Shown: piece after piece, positions 37,195-49,609 of the stretch
Numbering within the stretch: the stretch's first letter is position 1
Layout of the letters: each line of letters opens with the position of its first letter
From: Acorus gramineus
Taxonomy: Eukaryota; Streptophyta; Magnoliopsida; Acorales; Acoraceae
Reading direction: 5' to 3'
NCBI GenBank assembly: GCA_030737835.1
Contig: CM060849.1
Coordinates: 20,134,074 to 20,198,073, forward strand
Length of the DNA stretch: 64,000 bases
The notes under the pieces: generated by a model
The model's input: the letters and a program-made list of their open reading frames with translations, nothing else
Told to the model about the DNA's origin: nothing
Database searches by the model: none
Position numbers and translations under genes: made by a program

Positions 37195-38754
37195 AACATT
37201 GGCGATGAAATCCAAGAGACTAAGGATTGGTTTAGAAATGAGCATTGGTAGTTTTTGAGTTTGTAAGAAGTTTTTTCCAGATCCGTTTCAAACAGAAAAA
37301 CTAGGAAAAAAAACTACAAGCAGATTTATGTGAAAAAAATATCCAAAATTGAGATTTTCAGAAGCTATGGAGAGGTAACTTCCTGTAAAATTAATTTTAC
37401 ACCCAGTTTATGCCTAAAATTAGTGGAATCGTGCAATCAATGCAACCTAAAATCCTTTTTAAGAAATCTCAATGAATATGGAGAGAGATGTAACTCCAAA
37501 TTTTCCCATTCAAAATGTGATTAATTTGATGGTCTAAGTTTTTTTTTCATCAATAAAAATGAACATTGTATTAAATTACTTTTATTAAATATACATACAA
37601 TGTTTTGGGGTATATCGTATATGCTAGTTGATAGGTAGAGGGAGAAAAAATGGCCTCAATGTTTAAATATAAAATCAAATCATGTGAGAACCAGTGAAGT
37701 TGTAATTAGTATATCATGTTTTTTTTTTAAGTATATACTCGCTTAATGAGATACAAAAGTAAAATATTATTACAGTATATTTAGATAAATCAGGACATAT
37801 TTTTTTTTTATAAAAATATTGAAAAAAAAAATTAAAGAGTATTATTACAGCATACAGACTAACAAAATCCTTGACTGAACGTTGGGCTGGTGACTAAAAT
37901 ATTTTCGACGTCTCTGCAATTAAAAGCTGATAAATCTGTGCCTCAGCCCAGCCCATGAGGATAATATTGAAAAGGAAAATGTTATACACAATACATTTTA
38001 CAGGAAAAAGTACAGATAATACATATTTTTATTTTTTTTTAAATCATATATTTTATTTTTATTTTTATAATAAGTGAAATCATTTATAAAAAATGTAAAA
38101 AAATTTCAACGAGATATATATTTCGATATAATGAGCGAATGACACTAACAAGGTATATAAAACTATATTTGAGAATAGAGCTATATTGAAAATGTTTTTA
38201 TTGCGCGATCAATTTTATATTAAGTTAATAATGATTTACAAATATCTGAATCACTTAATATTTAATCCATAGGTAACTGAGGCGAAAAGCATAGTGATTC
38301 CAACATAGATAGTTCATTATATATTGAACAATGTTTGATTAAACAGAGTTCAGCTTTCTGTGGCTTTCATACACTCGAGTCAGTATATTTATTTTCGATG
38401 ATCCTTCTTACATATTTGCGTATTTTTTTATATCAAGGTTTTGGGGCTAATTTATCGTGATTGTAATCAGCATTGATGTGGGCTTTATTCTGTAGGAATT
38501 TGCGATTGCAAAACTGATTCTGCAGGAAGCTCACTTTTCAATTTTTTGAAATCATAGCTTTTGAGCATTATTTATTTGAAATCTGTGTGCAGGAAACTGC
38601 TACAGTAAAACTGTTTAGTTGCACGATTGTAAACGCAGCTTCTTGCAATCGCAATCACAGCACAATCGGGTAACCAAACGCACTCAATGTCGTAATACTT
38701 CTTTATGAGCAAAAGGCGGTTATAGCGTATCAAGATATTCTCAGCGCGTCTTAA
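37195..38754. other. AT-rich gene-free stretch
   Basis: It contains, at about 37975-38190, another copy of the dispersed gaaaatgttatac repeat also seen near 20430 and 45185. Nothing else is recognised. Confidence 0.4.
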
Positions 38755-39207
38755 GCCACCGTTTGAAACATAAATAGGAATCGGATAACCTGGTATAAAG
38801 TGGAATAAGAGATTTTAGGTGTTTGAAAACACATGATAGCTAGGGATAAAGTATGTCAGAATAAACTGGTATAAAGTGGTATATGGATTCCAAGCAACCC
38901 TTAGAATTAAAGTTATTCTAGGTTATTCTACCTAAAGAATATGTGGTCCACTGTCAAATCAACTGTCATCACCTCTTATAAATCATCTGTCAAATCAACT
39001 ATCATTATTCTTTCACATTTTATAAATCTTTATCCATACTTTATTCACATTTTACCCAAACAACAAAAAAATTTATTCTTACGTTTACCAACGAGAATAA
39101 TTCAAAACATAATCAAACACAAAATCACTTTATTCTTATTTATAAATATTTATGCCAAAATAAATGTATACCAAAAAATAAGTTCCATTCCAGTTTCAAA
39201 CGGGGGC
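38755..39207. mobile_element. PIF/Harbinger-like MITE (TAA family), copy 3, reverse orientation
   Basis: The TIR is gccaccgtttgaaaca at the left and the complement of gcccccgtttgaaactg at the right. Both ends are flanked by TAA (38752-38754, 39208-39210). The core is the reverse complement of the 53109-53562 copy, including gtcaaatcaactgtcatcac and ctttatccatactttattca. Length 453 bp. A 3-bp TAA duplication is typical of PIF/Harbinger elements. Confidence 0.85.
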
Positions 39208-39210
39208 TAA

Positions 39211-40195
39211 GGTACTGTTTGGCAACTGCTAAGAAGTACTTCTGAACGACTTTTCTTTATACTGAATGAAAAGTGATCGCGTTTGGGAACCCAATAACTA
39301 ACATTTCTCCTTCTGCAGAAGGAGAAAAACTCCTCTTTCCATAATGAGAAAATAACTTATTCTATGGAATGAGTTTTTTCACTTCTGTAGAAGTTAAATT
39401 TTTTTTTTTGACAAAAATACCCTTATGAATTTTATAAATTCCCAAAAAACCATTTTTAGTTATTATTAATAACAAATTTTCTTTAATCTCTTTCTTTATA
39501 AATTGTTAAAGTTTTTTTACCATGTGAATTTGATCGAGTAACTGTATATAAAAAAACTATATATAAAAAAATTTCATAAAAAAAAACTATATATAAAAAA
39601 TGCTTCACATATTAATATTTTTAAAAATATCACAGATATTAATGCATAGGCATGTTGGAATATAATATAATATTATAACAAACTCACCAATCTCATAATA
39701 TTATAACAAACTCGCTGATGAACGTTATTAATGCATGTGCATGTTGGGATCTCCAATCTCATAATATTATAACAAACTCACCAAGCTAATGATATTTATT
39801 TGAGCCATTGCTTGCGTTATTTTTTAGGAATGAATCTTAAAAACAATGTCTTTATTTAATAAGATTATTACTATTTTAATAATATTGTTTTATATAATTT
39901 GATTATTAATGTGTTATGGGCAAATATTATTATAGTTATATGTGTGTTTTGGTCATTTGATTATATAATTGATTATATTTATTTATATTGATCTATTACA
40001 ATAATTATATAAAATAGGATCAAGAGTATTTTAGACAATTCATATGATAAACTATTACAAAAGTACTTTTTGAAAACATTACTTAATATGTGTTTTCAAA
40101 CAGCTTCTACTCTAAATACAAGAAATTCATTTTTTAAAAATAATTTATTTAATAATAAACTTTTGATAGAAGTACTTCTAAATCAGTTGAACACA
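39211..40195. mobile_element. Possible non-autonomous TIR element of ~1 kb
   Basis: The left end (actgtttggcaactgctaag, then aagtacttctgaa) and the right end (tagaagtacttctaaatcag, then ttgaacacag) pair as worn inverted repeats. The interior is AT-rich, with a short direct repeat, ctataacaaactc-like and catgttgg(a/g)at, near 39655-39785. The boundary and target duplication are not proven. Confidence 0.4.
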
Positions 40196-40226
40196 GGTGT
40201 ATTGGTCATGTGGTGGAGAGTCCTTC

Positions 40227-40271
<45 letters not shown>

Positions 40272-40443
40272 TCTGGGCACTGTCTCGGAGAGAGGCTCGG
40301 TGAAATAGACATGTCTGTGAAGATGCGGACTACCTGCACCTGGACAGAAAGACCCTATGAAGCTTTACTGTTCCCTGGGATTGGCTTTGGGCCTTTCCTG
40401 CGCAGCTTAGGTGGAAGGCGAAGAAGGCCCCCTTCCGGGGGGG
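40227..40443 (+). pseudogene. Plastid 23S rRNA fragment (nuclear plastid insertion)
   Basis: About 217 bp match the remembered domain V region of chloroplast rrn23: ttccttgtcgggtaagttcc, gcacgaaaggcgtaacgatc, agaaagaccctatgaagctt and ggaaggcgaagaaggccccc. It is almost unchanged, so the transfer is recent or the copy is slow-changing. It is joined directly to an rbcL piece. Confidence 0.9.
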
Positions 40444-40640
40444 TTCTATTTTTACTTAGTCTTTTTTAACATCTAGCTTATCTACTGGTTCGAAATAAAA
40501 TTGTATTTCCTTCCATACTTCACAAGCAGCGGCTAGCTCAGGGCTCCATTTACAAGCTTCACGGATAATTTGAGTACTTTCGCGAGCAAGATCACGTCCC
40601 TCATTACGAGCTTGTACACACGCTTCTGATTGATCGATGA
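40444..40640 (-). pseudogene. rbcL: rbcL 3'-end fragment (plastid-derived)
   Basis: The minus strand reads [16 protein letters not shown], then [20 protein letters not shown] and [12 protein letters not shown] before a TAA at 40458-40456, which is the C-terminus of the Rubisco large subunit. Some residues differ from the usual form, for example AREST where AREGN is usual. The upstream part does not match rbcL before EACVQ, so only about the last 60 codons are present. It lies next to the rrn23 piece although the two are far apart in plastid genomes. Confidence 0.88.
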
Positions 40641-41130
40641 GATAATTCATCCTTCGAGTGATCACTTGGCTGATCTATCGACAATCGCATAGACGAGTGA
40701 CCGGGATGGTCGATCGATTATCATGCTAATTGATGATAGTGCAGGCGAGCGGCCAGTACATGTGTTCGACATCTGACAACTCCTCATAACCCGCCTGCTA
40801 AATGACCCACCCCACACCATCCATACATTAAAACCATACTTTCCCCAACAATTATTTTTAGGCCCAAAAAAAAAAAAAAAATTAGGATTCCATGGTCCAT
40901 GCAAATTGAAAAGGGCGATGTTACACCGGTAGATGTGGATTTTTTTTTTTACCACGAATTGTCATTAATTCGGTTCTTTCGAAATTCGATCCAATTCGTG
41001 CATGGTGTACTGAATCGTCATTCGAATGATCGTTCAAACTCGTGCGACTGCTCTCAAGGACGTATTTGTGATCGTCACTTATTTTTTCTCAAAAATAAGA
41101 AAAGATGATATTTTTTTGATACTCGTCTGT
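40641..41130. other. Unassigned spacer after the plastid insertion
   Basis: It is moderately GC-rich at 40660-40800 (gatcgacaatcgcatagacg and similar), with no recognisable gene. Whether 40641-40800 is further organelle DNA cannot be told by eye. Confidence 0.35.
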
Positions 41131-42925
41131 AACGAAAAATTGTGGATTCTCTTCACGTTGACGCAGCAGGCCACGCAATGAGGTAAAACTCAGGTATCTC
41201 GTACAAAATGATTAAGATCTGGTTATAATAAAAATGTAGTAAATTATTTTAAAATAATAATAATAATAAAAAAAAGATATTAAATATGAGAATAATGGGC
41301 AAGATGATGAAAGCAATTGATGATGGAAAATGATGTTAGTGAGAATAGGGTTCATGAGATTTAAAGATTTTGAAAATAAATGCACACAGTCAATCAGTCC
41401 AAAGAATACAATTCAAAGAACTTCATGACAGCCAGCGAATAGAGCACCAGGAAAACCGACGGCCTTTTCTGGAGCTGTTCATAAATTATTTGAGATATCT
41501 TTTAATGAAAACATATTTATAGATAGGACTGACGGGGCGGGGCTCTTTACCGGCTGTCCCAAAATAAATTCTTAGAAGTAGTTAAAAAAATCGACGGTTC
41601 TATGACGAGCCATTATGACGAGCTGTCGACAGACAGTTCCAGGTTTTTTTTTTTTTTGTTTAGACAGAAAAAAAAAAAACAAAAAGAAGCAAAAGAGTAT
41701 CTATGGGAAGCTAAAACAAGGAAACAATACCACAATAGCTTAGCGGTAATGGAAAGACAGTAAAAAGTGAATAAATGAAACAATAAACAGATAAAAGAGT
41801 AATGACAATTAAACAAAACAAAACTTAAAAGAAAGCAAGTAAATGAGTTAGTAGTCCTTAGGATGAATCCAAACTTGATGAGATAGGGGGGTTCTCAAAT
41901 GGTCTTAAGACCAACTGGCCGACGGCCCTAGTGTGGCCGTCCGTCAGCTGCGTCTTCTTTCCAAAAGAGGAGTTTTAAGTCCAAGAGGTATGCAATCACC
42001 AACACTCAATTTTTTTAAATCATCTTCTTATATGATTAAAAAAGGGTTTACAAGAGTTGGTTTACAAGGTTTCTTTTGAATTGGGTTATGGGAGTTCTAA
42101 TAGAACCCTAAAAGAATTAAAAGAAAATGAAGGAGATGGAGGTGAGTGAGCAAGGTAAAATGGGTGGTTTCTTCTTTGTATTCTCTCCTCTTTTTTAGGC
42201 TAAAAGTGGACATAGGAGTGGATGAATTTGTGGGTCTTTCTTTCTTCTCCTTGCTTCTGCTTTTGCTTCACCCTCCCCCTCTATTTATAGTGCAAAAACC
42301 CCTCTCACAAGCTTCTCTCATCCTCCCTTTGTTAGACAACACATAGGGGCATTAAATGCTTCCTTTCCCGTCGTCCAGAGCCTGCAAACACGTCCCCTCG
42401 GAGTGGTAGTCGAAGGAGGAGTGCCATTTCCTTTTGCCCAGCTGTTTTGCTAGCATTTCGGATGTTGACAGATCGAAAGCTCCTGTCCCAGCCATCCCTT
42501 TTTTAAGTGTGTTTTATGACCCTCATGAAACAAGATCAAAAATCGGAGGTGTATTGCTCAAGTTATGGTCTGATCTTGTGGGGTGTCCGACCGTGAAGGA
42601 AAAATCGACGGCTCTTGTACAAGCCGTCAATTTTTGAGATCATGATCCTCGTTCTGTGAGCTTTCCAACGCCGCTGACGGATCGAGAATCGGAGTTGTAT
42701 TGATCAAGTTATGATACAATCTTGTGAGTGTGTCCGATTGCTTGTGTGGAGCATTCCTTCTACTTCTTCTTGGGCCAAATCACCTTGATTTTGAATTGTC
42801 TATTATTGTTTAATCTTGGGTGATTACTTTTGAGAGAATATATGGTTCAAGCCTGCATAAATCAAATATTACAAGTGATAAGTATTATGCTATTTTGATC
42901 GGTAAAAAATGGGGTATCTACAACA
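41131..42925 (+). mobile_element. Probable LTR retrotransposon remnant (solo-LTR-like)
   Basis: The segment ends in ggggtatctaca and contains a TATA-like ctatttatag near 42280 after a CT-rich run, plus typical LTR text such as gagctttccaacgccgct followed by cggagttgtattgatcaagt, which occurs twice (about 42545 and 42690). Words like cgacggctcttgtacaagcc also repeat. It is a broken fossil with no internal genes. The left edge is a guess, and the family (perhaps Ty3/Gypsy) is not proven. Confidence 0.4.
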
Positions 42926-43318
42926 CCCAGATCCGTTTCCAACCTCAATTCTAGTCTTATACGCGTCAATAGAAAATTAACAACGCATATGCTTACTTTA
43001 ACAAGGCATATGCTTAGAAAGAATTTTTTTACATTTTCTATAAATGTATCAATGCAATTTATTAAAGTATATACTTCATTTTCTATAAAAAAACATGTAT
43101 CTCATTAGATGAGATATACAATTAAAAAAAAAATCCAAACACATGTAGATTGAAATTGAGTCTGAAAATGGGGCTGGACGTAACATTATCCAATTGGAAA
43201 TTGTTTCATAGGATACAACATTCTATTTTTTTTGGAGAAACAAACACTCACTGATTAAAAAAAAAAAAAAATCAAATTCTCCTAGACAAATTGACACTTG
43301 ATTTAAAATTGACACTCA
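42926..43318. other. AT-rich spacer, dispersed repeat copy
   Basis: It contains words shared with the dispersed gaaaatgttatac family (atgtatctcattagatgaga, gtaacattatcc). No gene is seen. Confidence 0.4.
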
Positions 43319-43514
43319 GGGCCTGTTTAGATTGGGGCTGGCAGACGCGGTATTAGGTTGATGCAGCTGCGTTTCTTGAATCGTTCTTTTGGAGCGACCA
43401 TCAACGCCACCAAATTGCACAATAATGCCAAAAGATGTTTGGATGGGGTTTTCTGCGTTTGCATGCGTTCGACCCGCTACCTACCGTGAGGATGAGCCCC
43501 ATCCAAACGGGCCC
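43319..43514. mobile_element. Short GC-richer MITE, ~196 bp
   Basis: The ends are gggcctgtttagattggggc and the complement of gggcccgtttggatggggct, an imperfect ~21-bp TIR. The centre has gacgcggtattaggttgatg and gcgtttgcatgcgttcgacc. No clear target duplication is visible. Confidence 0.7.
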
Positions 43515-46500
43515 TTATATGCGTTACATTTGATCAAGAGAACAATATATTCAAAGTCGGTTTAGAATTCTATGCTACTGACATAGTACTTGGTTTTGTT
43601 CGGAGGGTAGACGCCGACCCATGTAAATGATGTGATTTTAATGCCCTCAAAACATACCTTTTTTATTTGACAAGATATAAGCTTATTTTCATTATTTTTC
43701 ATCAGTGTGGCATGTCCCTTGCAAATCCATGTTGATAACTATTTTCTTTTTCTTTTAATTTCTTTGGTGGGGCGGGGTGGTTTGTATATGAGGCACAACT
43801 TAATAGATTCTGTTATGGATCACAATATTATAATAAATTTCAACTGACCACCTAATTTTGTTCTAGTCCACCTGAAACGTCTGCAACCTATTTAAACTTG
43901 ACCAATATGACCATAAATTGTATACTTTTTTCATAAATGTTGAGAACCACCACCAATCGTACGTAGTGGAAATTCTTTGTGGTGTTCGCTTCACGGCATG
44001 ACTTTGAAGGTCCCAACATATGCTTCAATGATGATGATGATGATTTATACGACGAAGATGTGGAAATGATGGTAGACTTTGGTATTCATGACTTGTACAC
44101 AAAACTAATTCATATAATAATAATATAAAAGATATCGTAGGCACCGTGAAATCCATTAGTCCTATGTTTTATGAGTGGTGCGAGGTGCAGCCACCAGTAT
44201 TATGAAATTTTGTTTGCCTCTGTGATTTCACATGTCACATGTAGCATATATGATGTAATAAATTACTTGCATTTGTGTATTTATATATTTTATAGTACTG
44301 TGTAACAAATCGAGTTTGTGACCAGCAGATTAGCGCGCGCTCCCTTCAATAAAAAATCAATTTGATGTATAATTTTTTTAAAAAAAACAAAAAACTACTG
44401 TGTATAAATTATTCAATTAGTGTGGATTCCATTAATGTTTTTTTTTTTAAATAGCCAATGGGGACGTGTTATTTGATATATTTGACTTCTGATAGTTTTT
44501 ATATTCAGTAAAATATCCTATTTTTGACCGGATCAATTTTTGTTTTTTTTTTTTTCAATCTAAAATGAAATGCAGCCAGAAGTCTTACAATACCTCATCA
44601 TCTTCGTTTGGACCTGTTAAAATGTTGAAGTCGTCCATTTCAAAGTCATTGAGAGAAGGACCCACTAACACGTTGGGTTGAAAAATATTCGGCGGCCAAT
44701 AACCGATCACTTTTGCACAGGGATGATAAAAAACATTTTGGGACGAGCTTGGTTAATCAATTCTAATTTCAAATCCGCTAATAAAATTTTATTTCAAACT
44801 TATTTTAAATATGTAATGGGTTTGATTAACCATACCCCTTTTTTCTAGGTGCGGTCACCCTCTCATTACTATCTAATTAAATGGATTTTAATCAGACAGT
44901 GAACCCATGAAATCACATATATCCTGATAAATCATATCACCTCTCTCTCTCTCTCTTTATATATATATATAATGAGGTATATATCTTCACAAAAAATAAA
45001 AATATATATATTCAAATGAATTAAATGTATATTTATTTATTTTAATCAATTATATATTTATTTAACATAGTTTATAATCTACTAAAGATTAAAATATTTT
45101 TTAAAACAGTAAGAATGACGGAAGGAAAGAATGATGGAAGGAAAAATTAAAATATAAAGACTGACAGTAAGATTAAAATATACAATCAAGGAAAATGTTA
45201 TACAAAGTTCATTTTAAGTCCAAAATACAGATTGCACATGTGTTTATTTTTTTTAATCATATATATCATTTAATGATGTAATATTTTTATAAAAAGTAAA
45301 GTATAAATTCCATCGATATCATTTGTAGAATATGTAAATATTTTTTAAATATATACATATAAAGAGAGAGAGAGACTCACAGTTAGTAAAAAAGTCTAAC
45401 GAAATATATATAACAGTATTTGATATTTTTAAATGAAATTAGCCACACAGAGCTCTATATTCAATTGATATGATTACCTCCTAAGTGGACTTCCTTTTAT
45501 TTTTGTCAGAGACGGGAAGATGAGGCAAAACCACCCCACCCCACCCCACCGTTGACTGATTATACAGATCCGAGGACCCCTAGTCAACGTTTGAGTTGGT
45601 CACACAACCTTATGATTTCCCCTTTCTTACTCCAATAGTCCAACCCAGCCCCTTTTAATTTCTTTTCACTTTCTCCAAATTAGAAAGTAAAGAATGAGTC
45701 TTTTTTTAATGCAACAAACAATAATATGATGATTTATGTTAAGATACCAAACACAACTTTGAAAATGAAAAACAAAATCTCAAAAATACTGCATATATAG
45801 ATGAAAAATGAATATGCCCTTAGGTTACATGTCTTTCCATGACTCAATTAGGCTCAATTATGAATCTAATTAAACAAAATTACAAAATTTACTAAAAATT
45901 AAAAAATTAAATGAATATCGTAGCCAATTATTGTGAGGTCCTATATGATAGGTAGAATTGAAGACAATCAGTTTTAATTTTTTTTGTAAAATGAGAAATT
46001 GTCATATGAATAACTATAAAAAATAGTAAATTTGTTTATTGAAGAACCTTAGTGAAAGAATTTGGCTAATATTGTATGGTTAGTGGCACATAAACTAATG
46101 GTTATCCTCTCCATGAAATACTTCGACCTCTACGCCAAATCCGTGAGACTCTGAGATCCTTGCCATTTGTTTATGTTGACTAAAACTTTTGTGGTGCAGT
46201 CTTGTACGTGTGCAGAGCCTGAAAAACTCCATGACAAAAAACGTATGTATCTTCTTTGAATGACTCCACATAGCTTCAAAAAAAATGAAAATTCTCTAGA
46301 AAGTACCCTGAACTGGGACACCAATGTGGTGTACACTAAAAAGTCCCCAACATTAAGCAAACCATTCTAAAATATTATTTTTAAACGCCAGAAAGTAAAT
46401 AAGAATATTTTGTATCTTTGTTCATGGGATCATGTGTTACTTATAAACAATGAGAACCAATGGTAGGCCACCATATGACATATCCTTTAACCGTGTATGG

Positions 46501-46626
46501 CACGCATGATCTCGTGCGCAACCCCCTTCATTCGACCATATGCTCTCAAGCCAGGCCGTGTAGGGCACAACATGGGTCGTTGACTAGGTCAACCCCATGC
46601 CCACAACCTCACTAAATTGTTTCTTT
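43515..46626. other. AT-rich gene-free stretch
   Basis: It holds a copy of the gaaaatgttatac repeat near 45185-45475, a (CT)n run at 44941-44958, a short (GATGAT) run near 44028 and a ccaccccacc minisatellite at about 45530-45550. I find no gene or RNA. Confidence 0.45.
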
Positions 46627-47030
46627 AAGAGCATCTTTAATGAACATGTTAGTTAATCAAGATATTAAAGTGTCATGTTAGCACTTTATTATTCAGCTAG
46701 ACAATCATTTACTACATTATCATTTAGTTGGTTGTTGTTATTCAAATGGACTAGCTATATAACTAGCCAAAATAATAGTGGGCCCACCCCTCCATTTACT
46801 CAAACCTCTCCAACCATCTAAAATAATATTTTTTGAATCTTTTAAATGGTAGAGCCCACATTTGGTTGACTAAAGCACTAGCCACAGTTAACACTTCCCT
46901 TAACATATGACAGGCGGAACTCACATTTAGCTTACCTTTAATACTTCCATTGGAGCATCATTTTTACATGTTTTCTAAAAATCTGATACTAACTAGTGAG
47001 TTAACATGTCCACTGGAGATACTTTAATCA
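46627..47030. mobile_element. MITE with gagcatctt(t/c)aatg-type ends, ~400 bp
   Basis: The left end, gcatctttaatgaacatgtt, pairs with the complement of the right end, gtatctccagtggacatgtt. A terminus of the form gagcatctccaatgg is common in plant MITEs. Inside are cactttatt and tagccaaaataatag-like words but no coding sequence. The target duplication is uncertain. Confidence 0.6.
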
Positions 47031-48597
47031 CCTAATTTCCGCTCTTCTTTGGTCTCGACTGACCTTAATCAAACTCGTCGGCATTAGGTTACTGGGCTCG
47101 TAGACCGTTGTGGGACTGCGCTTGTTTGACGACTTCACACCTTCATTAGAGCTCAAAACAGTCTCACATCTACACGACACATGTCAACCTGTGATAACTC
47201 GTTATTTTTTCTCCTAAGATGTCAAACTTGGTATATGTATAATTTCATATTGTGGCTAGTTTACGATGAGTCGACGACTTTCTATATATAAATCTATCTA
47301 ACTTTACATGAAAAAAATATTGTCTTCCCATTTTTTAGTCTCATTTTTAGCTTTCAGGTAACATGTATTTAAAAAGTATATATGTAATAATGAATAAACA
47401 GTATATACTCTCAAATAAAAGGACAGAGCAAAAAATAAAGCTAAAAAAAGGGCTGGGTATATCAAAGTCATTATAGCATGTATAATAGTATATTTAAGTA
47501 TACGTAACAGTAAGTTTTCAAATATGGAAGATTGTATTTATGTGAACATGCTTAAGACCTAATGAAAAGGTGGGGTTTTGTGTGTGGGTCCCACTAACCT
47601 TGATTGCTAACAAAACGGTTGCTTGCGGTTTGGGGTTCGTGAGAGATTGGTGGACCTTTTTTGGCGGAATGGGGACCATCTTGTCAACGGTTGGGGGGTG
47701 TTACATTCTCAATGGTAATCATGTGACTTCCAATCACTCAATAATATCTATATCTTAATTTATTGTTGTTCTCCGTTTCATCGGTAACATGTAAGTTATG
47801 AACACGCAAAGCACAAACATTTAACGTGGTCATCAAAAACATGATCTTAATTAATATGGAAAGAATTTGTTTTGTTGACCGTTTTGAAACCATTAAAAAT
47901 AATAATAATAATCATAATAATAACATCCTTCGGTTCCTTTAGCTTGTCATCACCATACGTGATTATACTATATGCCTTGATTGATACCCAGTTTTAAATC
48001 ACAAACAAAAAATAAAAAATGGTTTGTTTGTTCTCTCCCATCATATAAGGTGTAGCATGTCACGGTGGGTGAACGGCCCATACGTGTGACATTGGTCCAA
48101 GTGAAGATATCATCATGCATGGATCAAATATTATATTTGATTAATCAAATATTAAAACCATCTAAACATGTAGTAGTACTGCACACAAGTGACCTAAAAA
48201 TTGGAAACCCTAGGAACCAAGAAAACCATTGTCCCTAGATGACGGAGCACCCAAAGTAATTGCCGGAACGGAAACCCTGTTTACGTGACTTTTTTGGTTA
48301 AATATATTAAAAGTCTTTTAGAGAAACCCCACCTCACAAAGACACTGAGAAAAATCTTTTCTTTCAATGGTCAAACATTTGTATTGGAACTGGGAGTTTC
48401 TGTTTCCACCCCTTAATCACTCTCTTACCTCAAATTCCAACGCACCCCCACCCCCCCTCTCTCTCTCTCTTCTCTCCCAAATTTATGATCAGAAACCCCC
48501 CCTTCACTCATCGCACTCTCTCTAATTACCATATATACTAATCTTCCAAACCATATCAACATCTCCTCCTCTTCTCTTGTTTGAGTGAAAAGAATCA
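47031..48597. other. Spacer and upstream region of the HD-Zip gene
   Basis: I see no gene here. Before the HD-Zip ATG there is a CT-rich leader (ctctctctctcttctctccc near 48458) and a TATA-like catatatac at about 48530, 65-70 bp upstream of the ATG. Confidence 0.45.
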
Positions 48598-49609
48598 ATG
48601 GAAGAAGAGACATGTTACACAGGTCTCGGACTTGGCTTGGGTTGCCGGGATTTCGGCCGAGAGCGAAAGCCGCCCGTGAAGCTCCATCTGTTGTTCCCGC
48701 ATGAGTCTGCGAAAGAAGAGATGAGAAGCGATGAAGATGAAGAGGTTGTGATGAAGGATAACAACAGTGCTGTTGGTGATGATCATGTCAACGACGACAT
48801 AGGGGTTGGTAATGCAAGGAAGAAATTGAGGCTCACCAAAGAACAGACGAGCCTTCTTGAGGAAAGTTTCAGGCAACACAACACTCTCACCCCGGTATGT
48901 ATGTCATATCTATATATCATCCCTACATGTGCATGTGAGAGAGAGACATAGAGAGAGCGCAATATATATATTGATTTTGTGTTGATGATTTTGCAGGCCC
49001 AGAAGCAAGAATTGGCGGAGCAGCTAAATCTACGCGCGCGACAAGTTGAAGTTTGGTTTCAGAATCGAAGAGCGAGGTGCGTATCTTGTTGTTATAATCA
49101 GATCGCTCTAACACCAGTTGTTGGTACCCGTACCCATAAATCATTATGATACTAATATCTTCAATGGGTTCTTTTTAAATCCACATAAAATATGAGGGGT
49201 GTTTGATTGAGTAAAACTGATTGATCTAACACTGACTAAATTCAATGAAGAAATTTAATTCATTGAACTTTTTTTTTTTTTTATTTTTAGGACCAAATTG
49301 AAGCAGACGGAGGTGGATTGTGAGTTCCTGAAGAAGTGTTGCGAGAGCCTGAGCGACGAGAACCGACGGCTGAAGAGAGAGCTACAGGAACTCCGATCGA
49401 TCAAGCCCGGCGCCGCCTCGCCTTTCTACATGAACCTCTCCAAGACGGCGGCCGTGACAACGATGACCGTGTGTCCGTCGTGCGAGAGGAACTCCGTCGG
49501 CAAAGATGGGAGGATCACCACCGGTGCCACCAACAACGGCGGCTTGGATTTCAAGCCCAATCTATACGGGACAACCGTCAAAGACTCTCCTTCAAATATG
49601 GCTTGTTGA
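48598..49609 (+). CDS. Homeodomain-leucine zipper transcription factor, class II
   Basis: Exons 48598-48894, 48997-49076, 49291-49609 give 231 aa with a TGA stop at 49607. The N-terminus has LGLGLG, an LxLxL EAR-type repression motif. The homeodomain, about residues 74-130, includes [18 protein letters not shown] and [17 protein letters not shown] (recognition helix). The leucine zipper, about 131-165, includes [20 protein letters not shown]. The class-II mark CPSCE follows at about residue 182. Such proteins bind CAAT(G/C)ATTG pseudopalindromes as dimers, mostly as repressors in shade and auxin responses. The second intron splits the homeodomain before RTKLK, a common position in the class. 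It is short compared with HAT1/HAT4-like members (about 270-300 aa), closer to ATHB17/18 or HAT22 groups. Confidence 0.93.

Noticed and set aside
41613-42637. Several 60-70-residue open frames
   Set aside because: They have no recognisable domains and lie in the probable LTR remnant.
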